Shown here in pieces: positions 45,026-54,713 of a DNA stretch of 64,000 nucleotides (positions within the stretch are counted from its first letter, which is position 1; every line of letters begins with the position of its first letter). The notes under the pieces are model-generated. The model searched no databases. It was not told the DNA's origin and was given only the letters and a program-made list of their open reading frames with translations. The position numbers and the translations under genes are program-made. The DNA is from Ignavibacteria bacterium. GTDB lineage: Bacteria; Bacteroidota; Ignavibacteria; Tepidaquicellales; Tepidaquicellaceae. The DNA is taken from NCBI GenBank assembly GCA_016719565.1, contig JADJYU010000005.1, positions 124,001-188,000 on the forward strand, read 5' to 3'.

Positions 45026-46621
45026 TTACCTGATCAGTATCATTTTCCTGGTTTGTGTAAAGTTTTCTGTTTTAAGTTTGTAAAAATAAATTCCGCTTGG
45101 TAAATTATCTGCATTAAATTCATATTGAAATGTCCCTTCAGATAAATTTTCATTAACAAATTCTGAAATTTCTTTACCCATAACATTAAATACTTTAAGA
45201 CTTACAAAAGTCTTTTCAGGTAAAGAAAATTCAATTAAAGTTGACGGATTAAATGGATTGGGATAATTTTGAGAAAGTTTATAATTTGCAAGAGAGTTAT
45301 TGATCGAAACAATATCTGTTGACTGAGAATATTTTAATGTTAAAAAGTTATACCCTACTCCTCCCGAGACATAAACGGCTCCGCTTTTTCCAATTGCTAT
45401 TGAATTGGCGACGAGACTTATTCCGGGTTCAGAAAATATTTGTAACCATTGCTGTACTCCTGCATTATTGTATTTTATGGTTGTGTATTTAAATCTGTAT
45501 GGATCATTTAAACCGCTACCGCCTCCTGTCACATATACGTTACCATACTGATCTAAAGCGACAGCATATGCTTCATGATTTACAACTTCTCCGGTGTATA
45601 TGGCAACCCATTTTTGAGTTAAATTTGTATCATACATCACAGTGGCATATTCATGTTCACTGGTTCCTGTAACACACACATTTCCTAAAGTATCTATTGC
45701 TATTGATCTTGCCCAATCATTTACATGATTTGTTCCGTCATAAAAAACACTAAACTGAAGAGCGCCATTAGAGTTATATTTTATTGTCCCGTAATTGGAA
45801 TATGTTTTCTGTTCATAAAAACAATCTCCTGTGACATAAACATTTCCAACTCTATCAACGGCAATAGCTGTAGCTCTCAAAGATGCCGTTTCAAAGTTTT
45901 TAAATCTTGCCACCCACTGTTCGGTACCGGAAGAATTATATTTAATCGTCAGGAAATCAGCCCAAAACCAGTTATGTGAACTGTAACCGGTAACATATAT
46001 GTTTCCTGAGTCATCTAAAACCATAGCCGTTGCTCTGTCATAATAATTACTTGTTCCGTTATATCGTCTCACCCATTGCTCCTCACCCATTGCATTATAT
46101 TTTATTGTTGCATAATCATAATCAGTTCCGTTTCCACGGCTATAACCTGTTACATATACATTTCCATTATTATCGACCTTTACAGAGGCTGCAAAATCCT
46201 GAAAATTGTTTGGTCCATTATAGCTTCTTGCCCATTGTTCAATTCCCGATGAATTATATTTCACAGTTAAATAATCAAAATAATACTGACTTGTATAGCT
46301 ATCGCCTGTTACATATACATTTCCTTCATTATCAACTGCGATCGATTTTGCTTCATCAAAACGGTCAAACTTAGAATTAGTAATTGCTTCCCATTGAACA
46401 TCTCCGGATTTATTATATTTTACAGTACAGTAATTTATTGAATCAGTATATCCGCCAGTTTTTCCCGTTACATAAACATTCTCAGCATCATCAATAACCA
46501 TTGAATTTCCCTGACTGTATTCGCGTCTGTTCAACCATTCCAGCGACACTTGCGCTTTTAAGGTCATCGTAATTATAAAAAAATATAATGCAGAGCCAAA
46601 TAATAATAATTTTAACAACAT
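45026..46621 (-). CDS. SBBP-repeat secreted protein with T9SS sorting domain
   Basis: 531 residues. Signal peptide MLLKLLLFGSALYFFIITMTLKA, then about seven SBBP repeats ('YNSSGTEQWVRRYNG...D..GNVYVTG.S....YDY.TIKY') forming a beta-propeller. The end NYKLSQNYPNPFNPSTLIEFSLP...QTRKMILIR is a T9SS sorting domain. It is a paralogue in architecture of the gene at 23214-24865. The protein should be released or anchored at the cell surface; the ligand is unknown. Single gene, with about 180 bp to pgk without features. Confidence 0.9.
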   Translation of the reverse strand: MLLKLLLFGSALYFFIITMTLKAQVSLEWLNRREYSQGNSMVIDDAENVYVTGKTGGYTDSINYCTVKYNKSGDVQWEAITNSKFDRFDEAKSIAVDNEGNVYVTGDSYTSQYYFDYLTVKYNSSGIEQWARSYNGPNNFQDFAASVKVDNNGNVYVTGYSRGNGTDYDYATIKYNAMGEEQWVRRYNGTSNYYDRATAMVLDDSGNIYVTGYSSHNWFWADFLTIKYNSSGTEQWVARFKNFETASLRATAIAVDRVGNVYVTGDCFYEQKTYSNYGTIKYNSNGALQFSVFYDGTNHVNDWARSIAIDTLGNVCVTGTSEHEYATVMYDTNLTQKWVAIYTGEVVNHEAYAVALDQYGNVYVTGGGSGLNDPYRFKYTTIKYNNAGVQQWLQIFSEPGISLVANSIAIGKSGAVYVSGGVGYNFLTLKYSQSTDIVSINNSLANYKLSQNYPNPFNPSTLIEFSLPEKTFVSLKVFNVMGKEISEFVNENLSEGTFQYEFNADNLPSGIYFYKLKTENFTQTRKMILIR

Positions 46622-46830
46622 AAGAATTTATTTGTAATTTTTTAAATACCTACCATTGCTTTTTCATCTTTTTGTTTGCAGGCAGTACTATCTGTTCAGC
46701 ATCATCAGTATCATTTACAATGTCTCAATATAATCATCTGCCTGTAAAGTATAGAAGTACTAATAAAAAAGCAGCAGTTTGTCCATCCCGGCTTTCATTT
46801 GAAATATTAAGGTTAATCCGTAAAAATTAC

Positions 46831-46871
46831 TAACTATTAACTATCTACTATTAACTTTTAATTACTAACTA
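46831..46871 (-). repeat. Degenerate TTAATAG heptamer array
   Basis: On the minus strand, starting at the stop TAG of the gene ending at 46869: TAGTTAGTAATTAAAAG then TTAATAGTAGATAGTTAATAG. Units are less regular than in the 14.4 and 43.2 kb arrays. The rest of the 46622-46868 gap has nothing I recognise. Confidence 0.7.
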
Positions 46872-48104
46872 CTTGATCAGCATCATTTTCTTAGTCCCGG
46901 TAAACCCATCCGTCTGCATTCTGTAGAAGTAAGTTCCGCCCGGTAAATATGCGGCATTAAATCCAACTTCATAACTTCCTGCATTCTTCACTTCATTTAC
47001 AAGGGTTGAAACTTCCTTTCCTGAGATATCATAAATTTTCAGTGTTACTAAACCTGATTTTGGTATTGAGAAATTTATGTTAGTTTCAGGATTGAACGGG
47101 TTTGGAAAGTTTTGAAAGAGCGCGAAACTTTCGGGAATTTCGCTGCCTATCTGTTTTACAGAAATGACACCGCCGGTTGTGGTTCTTATGATCACGCCAA
47201 TTATACCCACAGCCGTTCCGTTATTTGCATCAGTAAACGAGATGCCATACAATAAAAATGGTGTTCCGCTTGATTGGTAATTCCAGTTTGCTCCGCCGTT
47301 AGTAGTTCTTACAATGAAGCCAAAATCGCCAACAACAGTTCCGTTATTTCCATCGGTAAAGCATACGTCAGTCAAAAGGATGGATGTTCCGCTTGTTTGT
47401 GAAGTCCAGATCGAACCTCCGTTAGTGGTTCGGAGGATTATGCCATCATAACCGACGGCTGTTCCGGTCAGTGCATTTGTAAAGGAGACGCCTCTTAAAT
47501 CCCTTGTAACTCCGCTTGTTTGCGGAGTCCAGATCACTCCCCCGTTAGTGGTTCTGAGGATTGTGCCGGATTCACCTACAGCCGTACCGTTACTTGCATC
47601 GGTAAAGGATACATCCCACAGATCATTTATTGTTCCGCTGGTTTGTGAAGTCCAGATAACTCCCCCATTGGTGGTTCGGAGAATTGTGCCTTGTGCACCT
47701 ACAGCTGTTCCGTTTTGCGCATCGGAAAAAGAGACATTTAATAAACTGATAGATGTTCCCGCTGACTGTGAATTCCAGTTTACTCCGCCGTTTGTGGTTC
47801 GGAGAATCGTGCCGCTAAAACCCACAGCTGTTCCGTTATTTGCGTCGGTAAAGCAGACTCCAATCAAAATATTCTTTGTTCCGCTTTCCTGTGAATTCCA
47901 GTTTGTTCCGCCATTGGTAGTTCTGAGAATTGTTCCGTCCCAACCTACAATTGTTCCGTTGTTTACATCAGTAAAGGACACGCTTATCAAATTATCTATT
48001 TTTCCGGTTGATTGCGAAAACCAGCCGGACTGCGCGAAACAAGTATCCGCAATTATAAAAAGTGAGATTATTAATATAAAAGAGTTTTTTATAATTTTAT
48101 TCAT
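46869..48104 (-). CDS. YCF48/BNR-type beta-propeller protein with T9SS sorting domain
   Basis: 411 residues. Signal peptide MNKIIKNSFILIISLFIIADTCFA. Seven near-identical repeats of about 42 residues, 'VSFTDANNGTAVG..GTILRTTNGG..W.SQTSGT', build a seven-bladed propeller like those of YCF48 and BNR proteins. The repeats are also conserved in DNA (period about 126 bp), so recent expansion or gene conversion is likely. The sorting domain (SFALFQNFPNPFNPETNINFSIP...TGTKKMMLIK) is of the same subtype as in the next two genes. It is the smallest member of the secreted cluster up to 56.4 kb. Confidence 0.92.
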   Translation of the reverse strand: MNKIIKNSFILIISLFIIADTCFAQSGWFSQSTGKIDNLISVSFTDVNNGTIVGWDGTILRTTNGGTNWNSQESGTKNILIGVCFTDANNGTAVGFSGTILRTTNGGVNWNSQSAGTSISLLNVSFSDAQNGTAVGAQGTILRTTNGGVIWTSQTSGTINDLWDVSFTDASNGTAVGESGTILRTTNGGVIWTPQTSGVTRDLRGVSFTNALTGTAVGYDGIILRTTNGGSIWTSQTSGTSILLTDVCFTDGNNGTVVGDFGFIVRTTNGGANWNYQSSGTPFLLYGISFTDANNGTAVGIIGVIIRTTTGGVISVKQIGSEIPESFALFQNFPNPFNPETNINFSIPKSGLVTLKIYDISGKEVSTLVNEVKNAGSYEVGFNAAYLPGGTYFYRMQTDGFTGTKKMMLIK

Positions 48105-48140
48105 TTTATTTTTTAAAATTATATAAACAACTTATTTACT

Positions 48141-48215
48141 AACTACAGATTTGAAACTACTAACTACAAACTATTAACTATTAACTATTAACTATTAACT
48201 ACAAACTATTAACTA
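48141..48215 (-). repeat. Mixed TTAATAG heptamer array
   Basis: On the minus strand, starting at the stop TAG of the gene ending at 48213: five or six TAGTTAATAGT units, mixed with TTTGTAGTTAGTAGTT variants. Confidence 0.75.
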
Positions 48216-50324
48216 CTTGATCAGCATCATTTTTTTAGTTTCTGCAAATCCGTCTGACTGCATTCTGTAGAAGTAAGCTCCGCTCGGTAAGTTTGCAGCG
48301 TTAAATCCTACTACATAACTTCCTGCATTCTTTACTTCATTTACAAGAGTTGAAACTTCCTTTCCGGAGATATCATAAATTTTCAATGTTACTAATCCTG
48401 ATCTCGGTATTGAGAAATTAATATTTGTTTCCGGATTAAATGGATTCGGATAATTCTGCAGTAAGCTGAATGAAGAAGGTATTTCATTATTTGTACTTAC
48501 GACACTGACTATATTGCTCATCTTTGCAATCAATCCTGCAGAACTTACCGCCCAGCCTATCGGACATCCGTTTGGTAATAATGTGAAATCCATATCATTG
48601 AATGCTGCGCCCGTCAGTGTGTATGCTGTTGTCCAGGTAGCTGCGCCGTCTGTTGATCTGTAAACGGTATTGCCTGTTCTTGTTGCCCACCAGTCTGTTC
48701 CGTTGCCTTCAAGTGAGTTAATGTTACCCGATGTTCCCGGAGCTGTTACTGTAGTATAGTTTGCACCGCCGTTGGTGGATAATGTCATTGCGTTTCCGCC
48801 TGCAAGACCAGTTGTCGCATTGTTATAATGAATTGCATATGAGTTTACTGAGCCTGTTGTTACGCCGCTTGTCCATGTTGCGCCCATATCAGTTGATCTG
48901 TAAGCTCTTGTCTGATTGGTGCCCCACCATATGTTTGTTCCTGAAATATAGAATGAATTATTCCATCCGGCTTCGCCGCCTACCTGCGCGGGAGCTGTCG
49001 GTACCTGCGCCCATGTGCTTCCGCCGTCGGTGGTTTTTAAGAATGTCCAGATTCCTCCAACAGGATCACCGGTTGCATATCCTTCTGTCGCGGATACCAT
49101 CTGAATTGCATTGAGGAATCCGCCTGCAAGTGTGTAAACCTGTGTCCATGTCGCTCCGCCGTTTGAGGTCTTGTAAATGAAAGTGGCTGCAGGTGATGTA
49201 GTACATAATGCATCGTTTACACTCCATGCATAAATATTATAGATGTCGCCGTTTATTACTCCGGGAGCTGCATTACCGTTACTCCAGGTAGCACCAAAGT
49301 TCGTTGTAATCCTTACTGTCGCTCCGGCGCCGGCTGCCCAGCAGATCCCATCGGATACTGCAGAAACTGAATATAATACGCTTGTCGTACCTGATGTCTG
49401 CGGACTCCATATATAATTACAGATTGGAGGAGGAGGGCTAAGGTCTTTTAACTTATATGCTACTACCGCATATTCCTGAAAATTCAAAGCTAAAATAAGC
49501 TGATTATCTTTAACAAATATTTCAGCGCCTCCGGCAATTCCGTCTGTACCGTTTACAAGCTGAAATGTATAACTGCTTGCTACAGTATTTGACTGAATAT
49601 GAATTTTCTGTAGCTGATTTGGAAGAGCTGTTCCGCCCTGAGACCAAACCCAGAGAAATGCAGAATCTGCTGAAGTAGTGCTGTCAAAAGCCATTCCGTA
49701 TTTTCCAGTTAATGTATTTGTCAAAGTCCTGATCACTACACCGTTCGTATCTCTGCATACAATATTATCAGAGAAGTTACAGCTCCAGAATCCTTTTCTG
49801 TTAGGATCCCAGGCAATTGCTCTGTAAGATGCTCCGGCATGAGTATATTGTGATACAGTAGTCCCGTTTGCGGTCATTTTATACAATACCGTAGACGCTC
49901 TTCCGCCCCAGAGAAAACTCTGCCCTGATCCGTCAGGCGCAACTGTCATATCTCTTATCTGTCCTGCATAAGAATTATTCGAATCGGAAATTGTTCCAGG
50001 TCCGCCGCCCGTTCCGTTGTTGTTAAATCTGTAAAGGGTATTCGCATCCCATCTGTTAAGTATGTATTTGTCATTGAAATAAGTTGCTCCGACAGTTTCG
50101 AAATTCGCACCGGGAATATTTGCATAATACCAGTTCCAGACCACCGGGTAAGGAAAATTCGCGGGAGTGATTGTATCTGCGGGGGCGGTTAAATTTTTTG
50201 TAACCGGTTTGTCGTCATTATTACTGACATTAGAACTTACATGAATTTCTTTATCTGAAAAACCTGATACTAACAGAAAAAGAAACAATGATGACATGAA
50301 ACAAAAAAGTAATTTAGTTTTCAT
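48213..50324 (-). CDS. Two-propeller T9SS secreted protein
   Basis: 703 residues. Signal peptide MKTKLLFCFMSSLFLFLLVSGFS. Module A (about 45-300; WNWYYANIPG...GGPGTISDSNNSYAGQIRDMTVAPDGSG...NRKGFWSCNFSDNIVCRDTNGVVIRTLTNTLTGKYGMAFD) is a propeller-like domain shared with the genes at 52575 and 54714. After a PPPP linker comes module B (about 305-610; ICNYIWSPQTSGTTSVLYSVSAVSDGICWAAG...), a YCF48/BNR-like propeller shared with 50501 and 52575. A T9SS sorting domain ends KKMMLIK. It is the complete A+B architecture of the cluster. Ligand unknown. Confidence 0.9.
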   Translation of the reverse strand: MKTKLLFCFMSSLFLFLLVSGFSDKEIHVSSNVSNNDDKPVTKNLTAPADTITPANFPYPVVWNWYYANIPGANFETVGATYFNDKYILNRWDANTLYRFNNNGTGGGPGTISDSNNSYAGQIRDMTVAPDGSGQSFLWGGRASTVLYKMTANGTTVSQYTHAGASYRAIAWDPNRKGFWSCNFSDNIVCRDTNGVVIRTLTNTLTGKYGMAFDSTTSADSAFLWVWSQGGTALPNQLQKIHIQSNTVASSYTFQLVNGTDGIAGGAEIFVKDNQLILALNFQEYAVVAYKLKDLSPPPPICNYIWSPQTSGTTSVLYSVSAVSDGICWAAGAGATVRITTNFGATWSNGNAAPGVINGDIYNIYAWSVNDALCTTSPAATFIYKTSNGGATWTQVYTLAGGFLNAIQMVSATEGYATGDPVGGIWTFLKTTDGGSTWAQVPTAPAQVGGEAGWNNSFYISGTNIWWGTNQTRAYRSTDMGATWTSGVTTGSVNSYAIHYNNATTGLAGGNAMTLSTNGGANYTTVTAPGTSGNINSLEGNGTDWWATRTGNTVYRSTDGAATWTTAYTLTGAAFNDMDFTLLPNGCPIGWAVSSAGLIAKMSNIVSVVSTNNEIPSSFSLLQNYPNPFNPETNINFSIPRSGLVTLKIYDISGKEVSTLVNEVKNAGSYVVGFNAANLPSGAYFYRMQSDGFAETKKMMLIK

Positions 50325-50406
50325 TGTTAAAGTGATTAAATTATTAAATAATAAATTAGTATTAAGTTAACTTAAACAATTGAATTTAATTTTTCAAGAA
50401 GGGAAT

Positions 50407-50444
50407 AAAAAAAAGCCGCAGATTTTTCATCCACGGCTTTTTTT
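50407..50444 (-). terminator. Rho-independent terminator
   Basis: GCCG (50415-50418) with CGGC (50434-50437), extended by A/T pairs outside and GAT/ATC inside, with T-runs on both flanks. It ends the transcript of the gene at 50501-52420. Its upstream 3' UTR and stem resemble those at 14476-14554. Confidence 0.8.
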
Positions 50445-50472
50445 AAAATATAAATGTTAATGAGCTATTAAA

Positions 50473-50503
50473 TTACTAACTACTGACTATTAACTACTAA
50501 CTA
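50473..50503 (-). repeat. Degenerate TTAATAG heptamers after stop codon
   Basis: On the minus strand TAGTTAGTAGTTAATAGTCA then GTAGTTAGTAAT, starting at the TAG stop of the gene ending at 50501. Confidence 0.65.
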
Positions 50504-52420
50504 TTTGATAAGCATCATTTTCTTTGTATCTGCAAAACCGTCTGTTTGTATTCTGTAGAAGTAAGCACCACTAGGAAGATTAGATGCATTGAAACCAACT
50601 ATGTAGCTTCCTGCATTCTTTACTTCGTTAACAAGTGTTGAAACTTCTTTTCCGGAGATGTCATAAATTTTCAGTGTTACTAATCCTGATTTAGGAATTG
50701 AGAAGTTTATGTTTGTTTCCGGATTGAACGGGTTTGGATAATTCTGATTAAGAGAGTATGCTGAAGGAACTTCGCCGCCGATACTTGTGATACCGGTAAC
50801 TGCGCTCATCTTTGCAATCAAACCAGCAGAACTTACTGCCCAGCCGACCGGACATCCGTTTGATAATGTGAAATCCATATCATTGAATGCTGCGCCTGTG
50901 AGTGTGTAAGCTGTTGTCCAGTTTGTTCCGCCGTTTGTTGATCTGTAAACGGTGTTACCTGTTCTTGTTGCCCACCAGTCTGATCCGTTACCTTCGAGCG
51001 AATTGATGTTGCCTGTTGTTCCCGGAGCTGTTATAGTAGCATAGTTTGCTCCGCCATTGGTAGAAAGAGTCATTGCGTTTCCGCCTGCAAGACCTGTCGT
51101 AGGACTGTTATAATGTATTGCATATGAGTTGACTGAGCCTGTTGTTACTCCGCTTGTCCATGTAGCGCCCATATCAGTTGATCTGTAAGCTCTTGTCTGA
51201 TTGGTACCCCACCACATATTTGATCCTAATATATAGAATGCATTATTCCATCCCGCTTCGCCGCCTACTTGTGCAGGAGCTGTCGGTACCTGTGCCCATG
51301 TAGTTCCGCCGTTGGTGGTTTTTAAAAATTCCCAAACGCCGCCTACAGGATCACCTGTTGCATATCCTTCTGTCGCTGATACCATCTGAATTGCATTGAT
51401 GAATCCGCCAGCAAGAGTATGTACCTGAGTCCATGTTGCTCCGCCGTTTGAAGTCTTGTAAATGAATGTTGCTGCAGGTGATGTTGTACATAATGCATCG
51501 TTTGCACTCCATGCATAAATATTAAAGATGTCACCGTTTATTACTCCCGGAGCTGCATTTCCATTATTCCAGGTAGAACCGCCGTTTGTTGTAACCCTAA
51601 CAGTCGCTCCGACACCGGCTGCCCAGCAGACCTGATCGGAAACTGCGGATACTGAATATAGTACGCTTGTCGTACCTGATGTCTGTTGTGACCACTGATA
51701 ATTACAGATAGGAGGTCCGGTTGAAGTTGTAACTGAAACCAGATCAAGTGACACTGAAGCGCCGTCATTTAAATTATCGTTAACTCTTTCTCTGAAGGCA
51801 ATATAAAAATTAGATCCTGCAGGGATCAAGCTGCCGATAGGATATTTATATTGTGTCCAGTTTGTATCAGGTGAATTTCTTGGGAAAGTAATTGTAGCAA
51901 CGTTTGTTGTAAAGCCTCCGACAGTAGGTGTAGTAGTTGAAATTTTAATATCTACTGTATCGGAATATACATTGCTGGGCCAGAATCTGAGCCAAAAACT
52001 AAGTGAATCATTAGCTGTAGAATTTGTAAGCTGAGGAGAGACGAGCCATTGATTATTACTCGTGGCTCCGCCTGATGTCCATGTTGCAAATGCAACTCCG
52101 ACACCGCCGCCCGGAGGAGATGTAACAACTCCGCCGTTCCAGCCCGGTAAAGGTGTTGTTCCTACTGTCAGTCTGCTCCAGCCTGTACCTAAGTCCGGAT
52201 TGATCTTTGTCCATCCTGCCGGTGGAAATGTTCCGCCTTCAAATGATTCATTTAATGTACTAACCGGATTTTCAAGCGATGGTCCATATGTGTACATTGG
52301 ATTATTGAAATTTGAATTTCTTGCTGAAAGATCCTTACTTATAGGATCGGTTGTTGTGAAACCATATACTATTGCAATGATTACAACCAACAATGAATAA
52401 ATGTAAATCTTTGATTTCAT
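50501..52420 (-). CDS. T9SS secreted protein: jelly-roll domain plus YCF48/BNR propeller
   Basis: 639 residues. Signal peptide MKSKIYIYSLLVVIIAIVYGF. Residues about 57-230 (LNESFEGGTFPPAGWTKIN...NNQWLVSPQLTNSTANDSLSFWLRFW...IAFRERV) match the cleaved-adhesin / choice-of-anchor J beta-sandwich, often carbohydrate- or surface-binding. Residues about 238-545 are module B, almost identical to that of 48213 and 52575. The C-terminus is a T9SS sorting domain ending KKMMLIK. Here module A has been replaced by an unrelated N-terminal domain, showing domain shuffling in the cluster. Confidence 0.9.
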   Translation of the reverse strand: MKSKIYIYSLLVVIIAIVYGFTTTDPISKDLSARNSNFNNPMYTYGPSLENPVSTLNESFEGGTFPPAGWTKINPDLGTGWSRLTVGTTPLPGWNGGVVTSPPGGGVGVAFATWTSGGATSNNQWLVSPQLTNSTANDSLSFWLRFWPSNVYSDTVDIKISTTTPTVGGFTTNVATITFPRNSPDTNWTQYKYPIGSLIPAGSNFYIAFRERVNDNLNDGASVSLDLVSVTTSTGPPICNYQWSQQTSGTTSVLYSVSAVSDQVCWAAGVGATVRVTTNGGSTWNNGNAAPGVINGDIFNIYAWSANDALCTTSPAATFIYKTSNGGATWTQVHTLAGGFINAIQMVSATEGYATGDPVGGVWEFLKTTNGGTTWAQVPTAPAQVGGEAGWNNAFYILGSNMWWGTNQTRAYRSTDMGATWTSGVTTGSVNSYAIHYNSPTTGLAGGNAMTLSTNGGANYATITAPGTTGNINSLEGNGSDWWATRTGNTVYRSTNGGTNWTTAYTLTGAAFNDMDFTLSNGCPVGWAVSSAGLIAKMSAVTGITSIGGEVPSAYSLNQNYPNPFNPETNINFSIPKSGLVTLKIYDISGKEVSTLVNEVKNAGSYIVGFNASNLPSGAYFYRIQTDGFADTKKMMLIK

Positions 52421-52519
52421 CTTTTAATGATTTAGTGTTTATAAATATAAAAATTGGGTTAAGTGGGACGTTGAAAGTTATTTATAATGATTCGTATTGT
52501 CAATTTACTTATAAAGCCA

Positions 52520-52556
52520 AAAAAAAACCCGTGACTTTTTCAGACACGGGTTTTTA
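52520..52556 (-). terminator. Rho-independent terminator
   Basis: AACCCGTG/CACGGGTT stem with A/T flanks at 52525-52553, after the stop of the gene ending at 52575. Nearly identical to that at 54659-54695. Confidence 0.85.
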
Positions 52557-52574
52557 TAAATCAACTGAAACAGT

Positions 52575-54496
52575 TTATTTCAGTAAGAACATTTTCTTTG
52601 TATCTACAAAATTACCTGATTCAAGTCTGTAGAAATATACACCGCTTGACATATTTGCTGCATTGAAATTTACTTCATATGTGCCTGCGCTTTTCACTTC
52701 ATTTATTAGTGATGCTACTTCTTTTCCAAGCAGGTTATATATTTTTAATGTAACAAGTCCGTTATTAGGAATGGTGTATGCAATTTTTGTTTCCGGATTA
52801 AATGGATTCGGATAATTCTGCATTAAGCTGAATGAAGAAGGTGTTTCACTGATTGTATTAATGACACTGACAAGATTGCTCATTTTTGCAACCGAGCCGG
52901 CTGATCCTACTGCCCAGCCGACAGGACATCCGTTAGATATTGTGAAATCCATATCATTGAATGATGCGCCTGTCTGTGTGTAAGCTGTTGTCCAGGTAGC
53001 TGCGCCGTCTGTTGATCTGTAAACGGTGTTACCTGTTCTTGTTGCCCACCAGTCTGATCCGTTTCCTTCGAGTGAGTTAATGTTGCCCGATGTTCCAGGA
53101 GCTGTTACTGTAGCATAGTTTGCTCCGCCATTAGTGGATAATGTCATAGCGTTTCCGCCTGCAAGACCTGTTGTTGCACTGTTATAATGTATTGCATATG
53201 AGTTTACTGAACCGGTTGTTACGCCGCTTGTCCATGTTGCGCCCATATCAGTTGATCTGTAAGCTCTGGTCTGATTGGTACCCCACCACATGTTTGTACC
53301 TGAGATATAGAATGCATTATTCCATCCGGCTTCGCCGCCTACCTGTGCAGGAGCTGTCGGTACCTGTGCCCATGTAGTTCCGCCGTTGGTGGTTTTAAGG
53401 AATTCCCAGACACCGCCTACAGGATCACCTGTTGCATATCCTTCTGTTGCTGATACCATCTGAATTGCATTGATGAATCCGCCAGCAAGAGTATGTACCT
53501 GAGTCCAAGTTGCTCCGCCGTTTGATGTCTTGTAAATAAATGTAGCTGCAGGTGATGTAGTACATAATGCATCGTTTGCGCTCCATGCATAAATATTAAA
53601 GATATCACCGTTTATTACTCCCGGAGCTGCATTTCCATTATTCCATGTAAGACCGCCGTTTGTTGTAACTCTCACTGTTGCCCCAACACCGGCTGCCCAG
53701 CAGATCTGATCGGAAACTGCGGAAACAGAATATAATACACTTGTCGTGCCTGAATTTAATGTATTTGGTGCGCCGGTTGTTGCGCCCTGACTCCAGACCC
53801 ATAGGAAAGCAGAATCAGCTGTTGAAGTACTGTCAAATGCCATTCCGTATTTCCCGGTAAAGTATTTGTAAGTGTTCTTAACACAACGCCGTTTGTGTCA
53901 CGGCATACTAAGTTATCTGAAAAGTTACTGCTCCAGAATCCTTTTCTGTTTGGATCCCAGGCGATAGTTCTGTAAGCAGCTCCTGCATGTGTATAAGTTG
54001 CAAGTCTGTTTCCAAGTGTATCCATTTTATATAATGCAGTTCCGGCTGCACCGCCCCAAAGATATGTGTTACCTGATCCGTCAGGACCAACTGTCATATC
54101 TCTGATTGCACCTGTACCGCCGTTATATGCTGTATTAGAATCAGCAATTGTTCCCGGACCGCCGTTCTGTCCGTTTGGATTCAATCTGTACATTGTAGCC
54201 AGATTCCATCTGTTGTTATAATACTTTCCTTTAAAATAAACAGCACCGACGGTTCCGCTTACCTGTCCACTAGGAAGTAAAGCATAATTATAATTCCATA
54301 ATGTCTGAGGAAAACCTGCAGGTACTAAAGTATCTGTTTCAGATGTTAATGTGAAATTTTTTGAATCCGGCGCTATCTGACGAATTGTTGATTCAGGCGC
54401 TCTGTCGTTTCTCGGATCGTCCTGCACGGAATAACCGTAAACAAGGACCATCAGAAGAATAACAGGAAGGGTATAAATCATTAATTTTGATTTCAT
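52575..54496 (-). CDS. Chimeric T9SS secreted protein, modules A (shortened) and B (frameshifted)
   Basis: The signal peptide MKSKLMIYTLPVILLMVLVYGYS starts at 54496, with AGGAG six nt upstream. Module A is like that of 54714-56442 but breaks at 53850-53852, where one T is missing compared with the paralogue (LTNTLPGNTEW instead of LTNTLPGKYGMAFDSTSTADSAFLW). After restoration, module A stops abruptly at GAPNTLN (about 53757) and jumps into module B at SGTTSVLYSVSAVSDQICW. About 100 residues (end of A, linker, start of B) are absent. The sorting domain is the second subtype (KEVASLINEVKSAGTY...VDTKKMFLLK). Restored length is about 640 residues. Confidence 0.82.
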
Positions 54497-54658
54497 TTTT
54501 TTCTCCTTTTTGTTTAGTTAATGCAATTAAATAATTAATTTCTAATAAATTTCCTGTGTCAGATGGAAAGAAAAAATTATTGCAACCTTTTAAATGATAT
54601 TACGTTTTTGTTAAGTTATTTATATTGATTATTATTGTCAATTTAATTATAAAGCAAA

Positions 54659-54695
54659 AAAAAAAACCCGTGACTTATTCAGACACGGGTTTTTA
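54659..54695 (-). terminator. Rho-independent terminator
   Basis: CCCGTG (54667-54672) pairs with CACGGG (54684-54689), with A-run and T-run flanks, downstream of the gene ending at 54714. A copy of the terminator at 52520-52556. Confidence 0.85.
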
Positions 54696-54713
54696 TAAAT
54701 AAACTGAAAAGGT

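Noticed and set aside
47548..48126. 192-codon plus-strand ORF opposite the YCF48-type repeats
   Set aside because: It is the antisense shadow of the minus-strand 42-residue repeats, with the same 126-bp period.
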